From: Chromatiales bacterium
GTDB lineage: Bacteria; Pseudomonadota; Gammaproteobacteria; Poriferisulfidales; Oxydemutatoraceae
DNA length: 64,000 nt
NCBI GenBank assembly: GCA_014323925.1
Contig: JACONC010000001.1
Location: forward strand, 20,007-84,006
Direction: 5' to 3'
The stretch's first letter is position 1, and every line of letters starts with the position of its first letter. Below, one piece after another: positions 17,604-26,261 of this stretch. The notes below the pieces were generated by a model that worked only from the letters and a program-made list of their open reading frames with translations, was not told where the DNA came from and searched no databases. The position numbers and the translations under genes are program-made.

Positions 17604-18527
17604 ATGCGCCCTCAATCTGCAATAATTCACAAGTCCGGTCCACATAGTTTATTTTTGACTTTCAAGGTCAAGGACAGAAGCAAAAAACTCGCCCAAGCTA
17701 TCGCTGACTTGGACCCATATATAGCTAATGTTAAAAAATTCGACCGAGTGTATAGTGCGATAAGTTTTGGCGAAGCATATTGGAAACATATTACACCATC
17801 GTCCGACGGGATACCCGAAGGCATCCGTACTTTTAATGGCATAGAAGGAGATTACCCGGCTCCAGCAACAGGTGGCGATATATTCCTACACTTAAATGGT
17901 AAGCATGCTGATTTAAACTACGAGGTTGCTTGGAATTGGTTGCAGTCTACTAAAGGTGGACTTGAAGTGATACACGAGCAGGCTTGTGCACGCTATTTAG
18001 ATGAGCGAGATATTATTGGCTTTATAGATGGCACTGAGAACCCAGAGAGTAGTCAGGAACGCAAAAAAGCTGCTTTGATAAAAGCTTCCGCCGACAGTAA
18101 ATTGCTTACGGCCAGTAGCTTTGTTTTTGTTCAAACCTTTCAGCATAAAATTGCCAAGTGGAATGCTCTGACGACATTGGATCAAGAATATGTGATAGGC
18201 CGCACTAAAGAAGCAAGTTTGGAATTAGCTGAAGATAGAAAGCCACCGACCGCTCATATCAGTCGCGTGGTTATAGAAGAGGACGGCGAAGAACTTGAAA
18301 TCGTCCGCCACAGTCTACAATATTTCAAAGTTAGGGGTAGCAAAGGATTGGTTTTTGTTGCGTATACCAGAGACTTGGACATCATAGAAAAAATGCTCGC
18401 GCGTATGTTCGGTACAGCTGACGAATTTCACGATAAATTGATGGAATATACAACACCCATAACTGGTGCGATGTTTTTCACGCCTTCCAAAGAATTGCTT
18501 GATCTAATCAAAAAAGCAAAGGAGTAG
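17604..18527 (+). CDS. Dyp-type peroxidase
   Basis: The 307-residue product is a dye-decolourising heme peroxidase. The GFIDGTENP segment (about residues 138-146) contains the GxxDG motif whose Asp is the distal catalytic residue, and AHISRV supplies the likely proximal heme His. The conserved end segment LVFVAYTRDLDIIEKMLARM and the lack of a Tat signal point to the cytoplasmic DypB/YfeX-like class. The physiological substrate is not evident. The stop codon lies inside the ribosome site of metY (AAGGAGTAG), so the two genes are almost certainly co-transcribed. Confidence 0.92.
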   Translation: MRPQSAIIHKSGPHSLFLTFKVKDRSKKLAQAIADLDPYIANVKKFDRVYSAISFGEAYWKHITPSSDGIPEGIRTFNGIEGDYPAPATGGDIFLHLNGKHADLNYEVAWNWLQSTKGGLEVIHEQACARYLDERDIIGFIDGTENPESSQERKKAALIKASADSKLLTASSFVFVQTFQHKIAKWNALTTLDQEYVIGRTKEASLELAEDRKPPTAHISRVVIEEDGEELEIVRHSLQYFKVRGSKGLVFVAYTRDLDIIEKMLARMFGTADEFHDKLMEYTTPITGAMFFTPSKELLDLIKKAKE

Positions 18528-18530
18528 AAA

Positions 18531-19805
18531 GTGGCTAACAAGCAAGCATTTGCCACCCGTGCTATACATGCTGGAGGCAAGCCTGATCCAACCACCGGTG
18601 CGCGTATCACACCCATACATCAATCAACTGCATTTGTCTTTGAAAATGTTGAACACGCAGCAAAATTATTTAATCTAGAAACCGAAGGTTTTATTTATTC
18701 TAGGCTGACAAATCCTACGGTAGATGTACTACAGAAAAGACTTGCCGATTTGGAAGGTGGTATTGCCTCAGTGTGTAGTGCATCTGGACACGCGGCTCAA
18801 TTGTTGGCATTATTTGCGTTGATGGAGTCAGGTGATAATTTTGTTGCTTCTAAAAAACTCTACGGTGGTTCTATTAACCAATTTGGTTATTCATTCAAAC
18901 GTTTCGGGTGGCAAGTTAAGTTTGTTGACCCCGATGATCCGGAAAATTTTCGTAGCGCAATAGACGAGCGTAGCAAAGCTGTTTTCACAGAAACTATCGC
19001 CAACCCTGGTGGGGTAGTTTGTGACATAGAAGCAATCAGTGACATTGCCCATCAAGCTGGTATCCCGTGCATTACTGATAACACGCTTGCAACACCAGCA
19101 CTGATGTGTCCGATAGAATATGGTGCCGATATCGTTGTACATTCAACGACCAAGTTTTTGTCTGGACACGGTAATGCAATGGGTGGTGTGGTGATTGACA
19201 GTGGCAAATTCGATTGGCAACAGAACGATAAATTTAGGACGCTTACCGACGCCTGCCCGGCGTATCACGGGATATCGTTCGCCAAGAATTTCGGCGCCGC
19301 TGCATATGCGGTATATACATTGGCAGTGAGCTTAAGAGACTTGGGTCCGACGATGGCACCACTCAATGCTTATCTGACGATTACCGGTACTGAGACTTTG
19401 CTACTGCGTATGGCAAAACATAGTGCTAATGCTCTGGCAGTCGCGTGTTGGCTGGAGCAACACCCAAGTGTCTCGGCGGTCTCTTATGCCGGCTTACCAT
19501 CCAGCCCCTATCATAAATTAGCACAGAAATACTGTCCGACAGGTAGCGGTTCAGTTTTTACTTTTAGCCTCAAAGACGGCTATAAAGCTGGTATTAGATT
19601 AGTCGAACGAAGCAAATTATTTTCGCATTTGGCAAACATCGGCGATACTCGCTCGCTGATAACGCATCCGGCGTCTACTACCCATCGCCAACTTTCCGAT
19701 GAACAAAAAGTATCGGCAGGCGCTGGTCCCGAAGTCGTACGACTGTCGATAGGACTGGAAGATACCGACGATATTATTGCAGATTTAGAACAAGCCCTGG
19801 CGTAG
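18531..19805 (+). CDS. metY: O-acetylhomoserine sulfhydrylase
   Basis: The 424-residue product is a PLP-dependent Cys/Met metabolism enzyme. The start is GTG with AAGGAG six bases upstream. Family marks are FATRAIHAGGKPDP at the N terminus, SRLTNPTVDVLQKRLADLEGG, the PLP lysine in HSTTKFLSGHG, and LITHPASTTH near the C terminus. The length (about 425) and the N-terminal motif fit O-acetylhomoserine aminocarboxypropyltransferase rather than cystathionine gamma-synthase. It makes homocysteine from O-acetylhomoserine and sulfide, so it provides direct sulfhydrylation for methionine synthesis. Its last 21 bases overlap the end of the convergent ABC transporter gene. Confidence 0.92.
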   Translation: MANKQAFATRAIHAGGKPDPTTGARITPIHQSTAFVFENVEHAAKLFNLETEGFIYSRLTNPTVDVLQKRLADLEGGIASVCSASGHAAQLLALFALMESGDNFVASKKLYGGSINQFGYSFKRFGWQVKFVDPDDPENFRSAIDERSKAVFTETIANPGGVVCDIEAISDIAHQAGIPCITDNTLATPALMCPIEYGADIVVHSTTKFLSGHGNAMGGVVIDSGKFDWQQNDKFRTLTDACPAYHGISFAKNFGAAAYAVYTLAVSLRDLGPTMAPLNAYLTITGTETLLLRMAKHSANALAVACWLEQHPSVSAVSYAGLPSSPYHKLAQKYCPTGSGSVFTFSLKDGYKAGIRLVERSKLFSHLANIGDTRSLITHPASTTHRQLSDEQKVSAGAGPEVVRLSIGLEDTDDIIADLEQALA

Positions 19806-20540
19806 AGTTGTTATATTAAAGACTTCTCTGATATTGTCTTTGCTCAATACATCGTAGCTGCGACCGTGTGCGAATATTCGTCCGTTATGTAGTAAGCAGA
19901 CCTGGTCGGCGTATTGCAAGACTAAATTGAGGTCGTGCAATACGGCTAATATTCCCAAGCCTTTGGTTGCTAGATGGCGTAAATAATCGAGTAGCTTGTA
20001 TCGGTGTCCCCAATCCAAAGAATTTAATGGTTCATCAAGTATCAGCCACGCTGTTTCTTGGTGACTTAAGCGAGCTTGCAGTATCACTCGCGCTAGTCGC
20101 ACGCGCTGTTTCTCACCACCCGATAGAGTATGGTATAGCCTATCTCGTAAGTGTTTGATCTCCAATGTTTCGATAATCTCCGCAGTTAGCTCTTTCAGTG
20201 GTCTGCGTATAGATTTATCGTTAAACGGCAATGCCGCTAAGTCTACTATCTCGCTGACGCTGAGAATTGTATTGAGGGAGTCGTGTTGCGGCAATACCGC
20301 TCGACGGCGAGCGAGTTGTTTAAGATTGAACTGAGCTAAGTTGTTGCCATTTATTAAAATTGAACCTGTGCAAGGTTTTAGAAAACCGGCTAATAATCGC
20401 AGTGCTGTAGTTTTACCAGCACCGTTGTTTCCCGTTAGCATATTGATTTGTCCACTATTAAAACGACAATTTATTTTCTTTAACAAGCAAGCATGCCTCG
20501 CATAATAGCTTAGGTTATGCGCAGCCAAATAATTCGTCAT
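19785..20540 (-). CDS. ABC transporter ATP-binding protein, HmuV/FecE/BtuD type
   Basis: The 251-residue product is the ATPase of a FecCD-type importer. It has Walker A GNNGAGKTTALRLL, Q-loop LPQHDS, the signature LSGGEKQRVRLARVI, Walker B WLILDEPLNSLDW and the switch histidine in VLHDLN. This subfamily energises uptake of heme, ferric siderophores or cobalamin; HmuV-like order with the permease favours heme or iron. Its ATG overlaps the permease stop (ATGA). No substrate-binding protein or TonB receptor gene is nearby. Confidence 0.93.
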   Translation of the reverse strand: MTNYLAAHNLSYYARHACLLKKINCRFNSGQINMLTGNNGAGKTTALRLLAGFLKPCTGSILINGNNLAQFNLKQLARRRAVLPQHDSLNTILSVSEIVDLAALPFNDKSIRRPLKELTAEIIETLEIKHLRDRLYHTLSGGEKQRVRLARVILQARLSHQETAWLILDEPLNSLDWGHRYKLLDYLRHLATKGLGILAVLHDLNLVLQYADQVCLLHNGRIFAHGRSYDVLSKDNIREVFNITTLRQGLF

Positions 20541-21580
20541 AAGCGCTCGCTATAGCGTCTCAACACCAATAAAACGAAAAAAGGCACGCCGACCATCGCC
20601 GTTAATATCCCTATAGGTAACTCCGAGGGTTGAAGCACTAATCGAGCAAAAGTGTCGGCAGCTAATAGCAGTAAAGCACCGGCTGCCGCAACCGACGGTA
20701 ATAAAAAACGATGATCGCCACCGACCACCAGACGAAGCAAATGTGGTATGACTAAACCCACGAAGGCAATTATACCAGCGACTGCAACTGATACGCATAC
20801 ACATAACGCGACACACAGTAGTGCTAGTTTTTTAATATGCTCAATATTGAATCCTAAATAAACAGCGTCTTCGTCGCCTAACGATAGTGCGTTTAGCGGT
20901 CGTACCATAGATAATAGCAAAACCAATGCGGGTAGCATCAACGCAAAGACAGGTAACAGATACATTCGGTCAATGTCGGCAAAACTACCGAACATCCAAA
21001 ATATAAAACCGCGTAACTCGGCATCGCTGCTGACATAAGTAATAAAGCCTATGGCTGCCGCTGCCAATGTATTGATAGCGATGCCGATGAGCAATATAAC
21101 AGCATTGTCTAAGGTGTCGTATCGCTGTGCTAACTGATAAATAAACAGTGACACGATAAACCCGCCCAGAAAAGCTATGGCAGGCAGAAGAAGAGCATAC
21201 TCAGCAGTCCACGATAAAGGTGCGATTCCTACTACTAGTGCTAAAACAACAGCTAAAGCTCCTCCTGAGGAAACTCCCAGCAACGCCGGGTCTGCTAATG
21301 CATTCCTAAATATTCCTTGCATCACGGCACCGGCAACCGCAAGCGATGCTCCGCTAGCAATAGCAATGAGTAGGCGTGGTAACCGCAATTCCCAAAGGAT
21401 GATTTCTATAGTTGGGTCAACCGACTGGTTGATTAAACCAATTGCCGAAAAAAGATCGTACCAACCGATTGAAACAGTGCCTTGTTTTAGGGCAAACAGT
21501 AGGCCGCTTGGTAAGAGTAGTGTCAGAAACAGTACAATCCTGCGACGGGTAGTTATACTGACAGGAAACTGCAAAAGCAC
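20537..21580 (-). CDS. ABC transporter permease, FecCD family
   Basis: The 347-residue membrane protein has about ten hydrophobic segments and family marks GTVSIGWYDL, LRLPRLLIAIASGASLAVAGAVMQ near residues 65-90, FRNALADPALLGVSSGGALAVV, and the C-terminal GLVIPHLLRLVVGGDHRFLLP plus ELPIGILTAMVGVPFF. It forms the channel of a metal-chelate importer (heme, siderophore or vitamin B12). The start is a GTG at 21580 with no clear ribosome site. The ferredoxin gene 41 bases upstream on the same strand may be co-transcribed and might supply electrons for intracellular iron release, which is inference. Confidence 0.93.
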   Translation of the reverse strand: MLLQFPVSITTRRRIVLFLTLLLPSGLLFALKQGTVSIGWYDLFSAIGLINQSVDPTIEIILWELRLPRLLIAIASGASLAVAGAVMQGIFRNALADPALLGVSSGGALAVVLALVVGIAPLSWTAEYALLLPAIAFLGGFIVSLFIYQLAQRYDTLDNAVILLIGIAINTLAAAAIGFITYVSSDAELRGFIFWMFGSFADIDRMYLLPVFALMLPALVLLLSMVRPLNALSLGDEDAVYLGFNIEHIKKLALLCVALCVCVSVAVAGIIAFVGLVIPHLLRLVVGGDHRFLLPSVAAAGALLLLAADTFARLVLQPSELPIGILTAMVGVPFFVLLVLRRYSERL

Positions 21581-21621
21581 TGTTAAGACAGTAGCCCAGG
21601 GCTATGTCAAAGTTAAGTTAT

Positions 21622-21942
21622 TTAGCGCAGTGCGCCCTGATCAAAATCGACTTCAATAGTGATATCACTGGTCAACCGACTTTGACACGCTAAAATCATA
21701 CCTTTATCCAACATTTCTTTGTCAAGCACATAAGCAAAATCATTAAGCGGTTTTATTTTTCCTTCTTTTAAGGTGCATCTGCATGTGCCACAACTGCCAA
21801 CTCGACAATCGTGCGGCCATTTGATCCCTTCATTCAGTGCAGCCTGCAAAAGATTTATTTTGCCTTGCACTTCAAAAGTTTGACCAGTATTGGCAATGGT
21901 TGCCTTAAATTTTTTGGGCTTTTTTTTCAAAAAATCAAACAT
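21622..21942 (-). CDS. 2Fe-2S plant-type ferredoxin
   Basis: The 106-residue product has a lysine-rich start (FDFLKKKPKKFKA) and a plant-type [2Fe-2S] domain with the cluster ligands in HDCRVGSCGTCRC and the fourth cysteine in ILACQSR. Length and fold match stand-alone ferredoxins that serve oxygenases or reductases. No oxygenase is next to it. It lies upstream of the FecCD importer genes on the same strand. Confidence 0.9.
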   Translation of the reverse strand: MFDFLKKKPKKFKATIANTGQTFEVQGKINLLQAALNEGIKWPHDCRVGSCGTCRCTLKEGKIKPLNDFAYVLDKEMLDKGMILACQSRLTSDITIEVDFDQGALR

Positions 21943-22105
21943 GAAATTATTTCTACCATAGATAGGTTTATCGTCTTACTGAAGGCTAAATTGCCGAGAT
22001 CTATGCCGAAGGTAGCGTAGAGCATTATCAGTAAATGCTAATATAGCCGATATCAGTCAGCAGTGTCAAGTTCATGGAACCAGCAGTCGTATTAGAATAA
22101 TAGCA

Positions 22106-22966
22106 ATGGATTGGAAAGATATATTAACCGAACCCTTGGGAAAGGATTTATCGGAGTTTAGCAGATTTTTATCAGCGCGTGGCATCAACCATCGCATTGT
22201 TGAATGTGATGGCTGTCAAGTATTGCGTTCGAGCTATGATCGAGATACTATCAATATTTGGTTTGAGCAATGGTGTGCAGGTCAATTGGATATACCACCG
22301 CTGATTCCTAAAAATAATAGTGGTGTTTCCTTTCCCAAGCCGCTAAAAATTCTTGCGCGCTATCCGATTGTTTTAATAACCAGCACACTTGCGGTGTTGA
22401 TCTATGTGCTAGCGAGGTATAGTGATGCGCCGCTGTTGTGGTTAGCCTTTCAAGATACTAGGATTAACAGTAGTGGTTTTTTATATACCGACGCAGCTAT
22501 TGATGGTATAGCAAGCGGCCAATGGTGGCGACTCTTAACACCAATATTTTTACATTTTAGTTTATTGCATTTGCTATTTAACGGTCTTTGGTTAATAGAA
22601 TTCGGGCGCAGAATAGAATCGCTACAATCGCATACTGTATTACTAGTAGTCATTATAACTAGCGGGATCGTCTCTAACCTTTGTCAATACATCTACCAAC
22701 CATCGGTTTTATTCGGCGGGTTGTCGGGCGTAATCTACGGTTTATTCGGTTATAGCTGGCTATTAGGCTATTGGCAGTCGCGCGTTGAGAATGGAGCGCA
22801 ACGCAGTATTGCCCCGCCGCCGGGTATTGCGCCATTTCTATTTTTCTGGTTGCTGTTTTGCATGTCAGGTGTTTTGAGAATAGTTGACATTCATGTTGCG
22901 AATGCTGCGCATATCAGTGGTCTATTAAGTGGTTTTCTGATGGCAATTATCTATCGTTTTAAATGA
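22106..22966 (+). CDS. Rhomboid family intramembrane serine protease, GlpG-like
   Basis: The 286-residue product begins with a soluble domain of about 85 residues that resembles the GlpG cytoplasmic domain, then has six predicted membrane helices. Rhomboid marks are the GQWWRLLTPIFLHFSLLHLLFN segment, the catalytic serine in GGLSGVIYG (GxSG) and the catalytic histidine in AAHISGLLSG. Rhomboids cleave membrane-embedded substrates. Substrate unknown. The stop overlaps the start of the next gene (ATGA type), so both are probably co-expressed. Confidence 0.92.
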   Translation: MDWKDILTEPLGKDLSEFSRFLSARGINHRIVECDGCQVLRSSYDRDTINIWFEQWCAGQLDIPPLIPKNNSGVSFPKPLKILARYPIVLITSTLAVLIYVLARYSDAPLLWLAFQDTRINSSGFLYTDAAIDGIASGQWWRLLTPIFLHFSLLHLLFNGLWLIEFGRRIESLQSHTVLLVVIITSGIVSNLCQYIYQPSVLFGGLSGVIYGLFGYSWLLGYWQSRVENGAQRSIAPPPGIAPFLFFWLLFCMSGVLRIVDIHVANAAHISGLLSGFLMAIIYRFK

Positions 22967-23781
22967 TGCATAGCGATAACTTAGCAATGTCGTTTTCAGG
23001 CTTACAATATAAATACTCGACAGTTTTTCTGCTGTTGATAGTGCTACTTAGCAGCTGTGCTTCTATGGACGGCAAAACTACCATATCTTTAACTTCGCTA
23101 GACATAAACCGACAAACGATACAACTTAAAATAGATGTCTATAGACCGTCGGCTCCAGCTCCGTATCCAGTGGTAATAGATATGCATGGTTGTAGTGGTG
23201 TAGTTGCGTCGCGTCAACAACTATGGGTTGAACGGCTACGCGCCTGGGGCTATGCGTTAATTAAAACCGATGGTTTTAGCCCGCGAGGTGACAGCAATAT
23301 CTGCGATGACACGCTTAAAATTTCGCCGTTTGAGCGATTAGCCGATATTGAAAGTATCATAAACTATATACTGGCTAGCGACGAATTTGATCATCGCAAT
23401 ATATTTTTGATGGGTATGTCGCACGGTGCCACTACCGCGTTATTGACGCACCATTATCCTCGCCCTTTGTTTGATAAACTTGGTGGAACAATCGCATTCT
23501 ATCCATATTGTAGCGGTCGCATACCGGCGTTGCTGAATGACACATTGATTTTAATCGGCGGACGCGACGATTGGACGCCTGCTGAGTATTGCACGCAGAC
23601 TGTCGTTACCACTGCCGGTGATTATGAGCTTGACATCGTTGTTTATCCTGATGCATATCATAGCTTTGATGTACCGTCAGCTAGAGGATTCTACTACGGC
23701 CATTTTTTGCTGTACGACAAAGCTGCAGCTACCGATAGTGGTCGGCGAGTGAGAGATTTTTTATCCGAACACAAAAGATAA
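22963..23781 (+). CDS. Lipoprotein alpha/beta hydrolase, dienelactone hydrolase family
   Basis: The product of up to 272 residues has a hydrophobic signal segment ending in a lipobox (VLLSSC), so it is probably a membrane-anchored lipoprotein facing the periplasm. The alpha/beta hydrolase fold shows an oxyanion HG (DMHGCSG), the nucleophile GMSHG (GxSxG) and a C-terminal YPDAYHSFD with the catalytic histidine. The dienelactone hydrolase family is the best fit; substrate unknown. The ATG at 22963 overlaps the rhomboid stop. A later ATG at residue 9 gives a tidier signal peptide and may be the true start. Confidence 0.8.
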   Translation: MMHSDNLAMSFSGLQYKYSTVFLLLIVLLSSCASMDGKTTISLTSLDINRQTIQLKIDVYRPSAPAPYPVVIDMHGCSGVVASRQQLWVERLRAWGYALIKTDGFSPRGDSNICDDTLKISPFERLADIESIINYILASDEFDHRNIFLMGMSHGATTALLTHHYPRPLFDKLGGTIAFYPYCSGRIPALLNDTLILIGGRDDWTPAEYCTQTVVTTAGDYELDIVVYPDAYHSFDVPSARGFYYGHFLLYDKAAATDSGRRVRDFLSEHKR

Positions 23782-23782
23782 A

Positions 23783-24964
23783 TTAGTCGCGGCGTAATCG
23801 ATCGTCTAGAGCAACTGGCGAGGGATATTTCTTAATGATTAAATAAGGCGATATCATAAAGGTTATCAGCGTCATCGTTTCTATCAGACTCAGAGCCAAT
23901 TTATCCGCTATACCAAGTTGTGCTGCCAGCGCAATAATCAACAGCGTGAACTCGCTACCTTGCCCCAACCTGAGTCCAACCTCTTTAGCTCTAGCCTTTT
24001 CTTCGCCTGATCGATGCAAAAGCCATTCAAAGACCCAAGGTTTTAACGCCAGTAGTATAACTGCCAGTATCAGTGCCGGAAGCCATATTGCGCCTACCGC
24101 TCCCGGCTCAATGCTACTACCCAGAGCGAAGAAGAAAATAACCATGAAGAAATCGCGTAGCGGATTTAAGGCATCCGCCACATAAGCTGCAATTGGATGA
24201 GTTGCCATCAGCACGCCAGCGATAAAGGCACCGATTTCATAAGAAAAACCTAGCCAAGCAGTGAGTTGTGCAATGCCGAAACACCAACCGATCATCAGTA
24301 TAAAGACATATTCTTTGATTTTATCATAATGCGACAATAGCTTAACAAGTAGATGTTTTTGTAATAGGTAAGCTAGAGCTACCATCACTGGCAACATCAG
24401 CATTTTGATGAAAGGTAGCGACGAATTAAGTTCCTCATTATTACCATAAAATAACCGTAAGCCCAGTATTATTAAAATTGCAATGACATCTTGTAGTAAC
24501 AGTATACTGATAATAATCTCTCCGGTGGATTTATGGTGTAGCACTGTTGTCGGTAATAACTTTAGACCTATGATCGTACTGGAGAACATCGTCGAAATTG
24601 CCAGTAGTGTAATAGAGATAGCGTCAAAGCCCAACAGGTAGCCAATTGCAATTCCAGGTAGTGTGAATATTACTGAACTCACCAGTGTAGGGCCAATAGT
24701 TGTTCGCACGACTTTTATGAATTTAATCGGAGACAAGTTTAGTCCGAGCAAGAAAAGCAACAAAACAATACCTATATTTGAGGCAATGCGCATAGCTTCC
24801 ATACCAGAGTCCACTACCTTGAACACCGCAGGTCCCATGATTAGCCCAAGAATGATATAACCGACCAACATAGCTTGTCTTGCATATAACGCGAAGGTAG
24901 CTATCACTGCCGCTCCGGTAAATATAAGGAAAGGGATAATGAGTGGAAAGCTATGATGTTCCAT
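23783..24964 (-). CDS. Kef-type cation:proton antiporter membrane protein (CPA2), no RCK domain
   Basis: The 393-residue product has about twelve membrane helices and CPA2 marks: GYIILGLIMGP, LLLFLLGLNLSP, STMFSSTIIGLKLLP and ILLLQDVIAILIILGL, with the LQD motif of the ion site. It probably exchanges K+ or Na+ for protons. Full-length KefB/KefC continue with a cytoplasmic TrkA-N nucleotide-binding domain; here the protein ends shortly after the last helix, so it lacks that sensor. It is convergent with the hydrolase gene, one base between stops. Confidence 0.9.
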   Translation of the reverse strand: MEHHSFPLIIPFLIFTGAAVIATFALYARQAMLVGYIILGLIMGPAVFKVVDSGMEAMRIASNIGIVLLLFLLGLNLSPIKFIKVVRTTIGPTLVSSVIFTLPGIAIGYLLGFDAISITLLAISTMFSSTIIGLKLLPTTVLHHKSTGEIIISILLLQDVIAILIILGLRLFYGNNEELNSSLPFIKMLMLPVMVALAYLLQKHLLVKLLSHYDKIKEYVFILMIGWCFGIAQLTAWLGFSYEIGAFIAGVLMATHPIAAYVADALNPLRDFFMVIFFFALGSSIEPGAVGAIWLPALILAVILLALKPWVFEWLLHRSGEEKARAKEVGLRLGQGSEFTLLIIALAAQLGIADKLALSLIETMTLITFMISPYLIIKKYPSPVALDDRLRRD

Positions 24965-25139
24965 TTATAAGTCGTAGCATGAATAGTAATATAAATTTAT
25001 ACCGTATATGATAAGCTAATTATCCTGCAAAGTATATTTTTGTATGAAGTATTGTAATAGATATACATGAATAGAACGATAGATGATAGATGTCGTGACA
25101 TACTATAATCCTTTATTTTTATGAAAAGATATTCCGACG

Positions 25140-26261
25140 ATGGTAAAAGAAAATATTAGTGCGGTAATCTTGGCCGGCGGAAGAGGCTCGCGTATGGGCT
25201 ATACTGATAAAGGGCTGATGACGCTAGCCGGACAGCCTCTGATAGCGCATGTCATAGCACGCATAGTCCAGCAAGTTAACGCGGTTTATATTAACGCCAA
25301 TAGAAACTTGCCAACATATCAACAATATGGTTATCCAGTTATTACCGACGAGAACGACGATTTTATGGGGCCTTTAGCCGGAATGGCGAGTGCGCTGAGT
25401 TGTGTGCAAACACCATATTTGTTAGTTTGCCCGTGCGACACGCCGCATCCTCCTGCTGATTTAGCACACCGCTTGTATGCAAAATTGATTGACAGCGACG
25501 CCGATATAGCAGTGGTCAATGACGGCGAACGGATGCACCCCATCTTTTGTCTGATGAAAACAAACCTCAGAGCGTCTTTGTTGCAACAGCTGGCACAAGG
25601 TGAGCGTAAAATAGACCGATGGTTTGGCACACTTAAAGCAGTTGATTGCGATTTCAGTGATCAAGCCGATGCATTTAGGAATATCAACAGACCCGAAGAT
25701 TTGAAAAAAATGGAGATAGAGATGATTAACTTTAACGACCATATTCCGCCGATTATAGGTTTTTGCGCGCATAGTGGCACTGGCAAGACCACATTGCTCA
25801 AACAGGTTATTCCGATCTTAAACAAAAAAGGCTTTAACTTAGGTATAGTCAAGCATGCGCATCATAACTTTGATACCGACCAGCCGGGCAAAGACAGTTA
25901 CGAGCTTAGAAAAGCTGGTGCTAAGAATATGCTGGTATCGTCAAGTAAGCGATGGGCATTGATAAACGAACATTATGACGACGCTGAAGCCACACTAGCA
26001 GAATTGGTATACATTATTACTCGCCAAAGATTGGATATTGTTTTAGTTGAAGGTTTTAAGAATGAAGCTTTCCCTAAAATAGAATTACACAGAAGCACTA
26101 TGGAGCATCAGTATATTTATAGTCAAGACACTCATGTCGTTGCTCTCGCTACTGATGAAAAGCCGCCTTCTGGTATTACGATTACGATTCTGGATATCAA
26201 CAGCCCTAGCCGCATTGCGGAGTTTATTGTCGAGTATTGTCGGTTAAGCCAAGGTCGTTAA
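25140..26261 (+). CDS. mobAB: MobA-MobB fusion, molybdenum cofactor guanylyltransferase and GTP-binding protein
   Basis: The 373-residue product joins two cofactor proteins. Residues 1-190 are MobA: the nucleotide-binding signature VILAGGRGSRMGYTDKGL and LVCPCDTP, which attaches GMP to molybdopterin. Residues 200-373 are MobB: the P-loop CAHSGTGKTTLLKQV, VKHAHHNFDTDQPGKDSYEL and LVEGFKNEAFPKIEL. Together they form the bis-MGD cofactor used by enzymes such as formate dehydrogenase or DMSO reductase-family enzymes. Such fusions are known but less common than separate genes. Its last four bases overlap the convergent pentapeptide gene. Confidence 0.95.
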   Translation: MVKENISAVILAGGRGSRMGYTDKGLMTLAGQPLIAHVIARIVQQVNAVYINANRNLPTYQQYGYPVITDENDDFMGPLAGMASALSCVQTPYLLVCPCDTPHPPADLAHRLYAKLIDSDADIAVVNDGERMHPIFCLMKTNLRASLLQQLAQGERKIDRWFGTLKAVDCDFSDQADAFRNINRPEDLKKMEIEMINFNDHIPPIIGFCAHSGTGKTTLLKQVIPILNKKGFNLGIVKHAHHNFDTDQPGKDSYELRKAGAKNMLVSSSKRWALINEHYDDAEATLAELVYIITRQRLDIVLVEGFKNEAFPKIELHRSTMEHQYIYSQDTHVVALATDEKPPSGITITILDINSPSRIAEFIVEYCRLSQGR

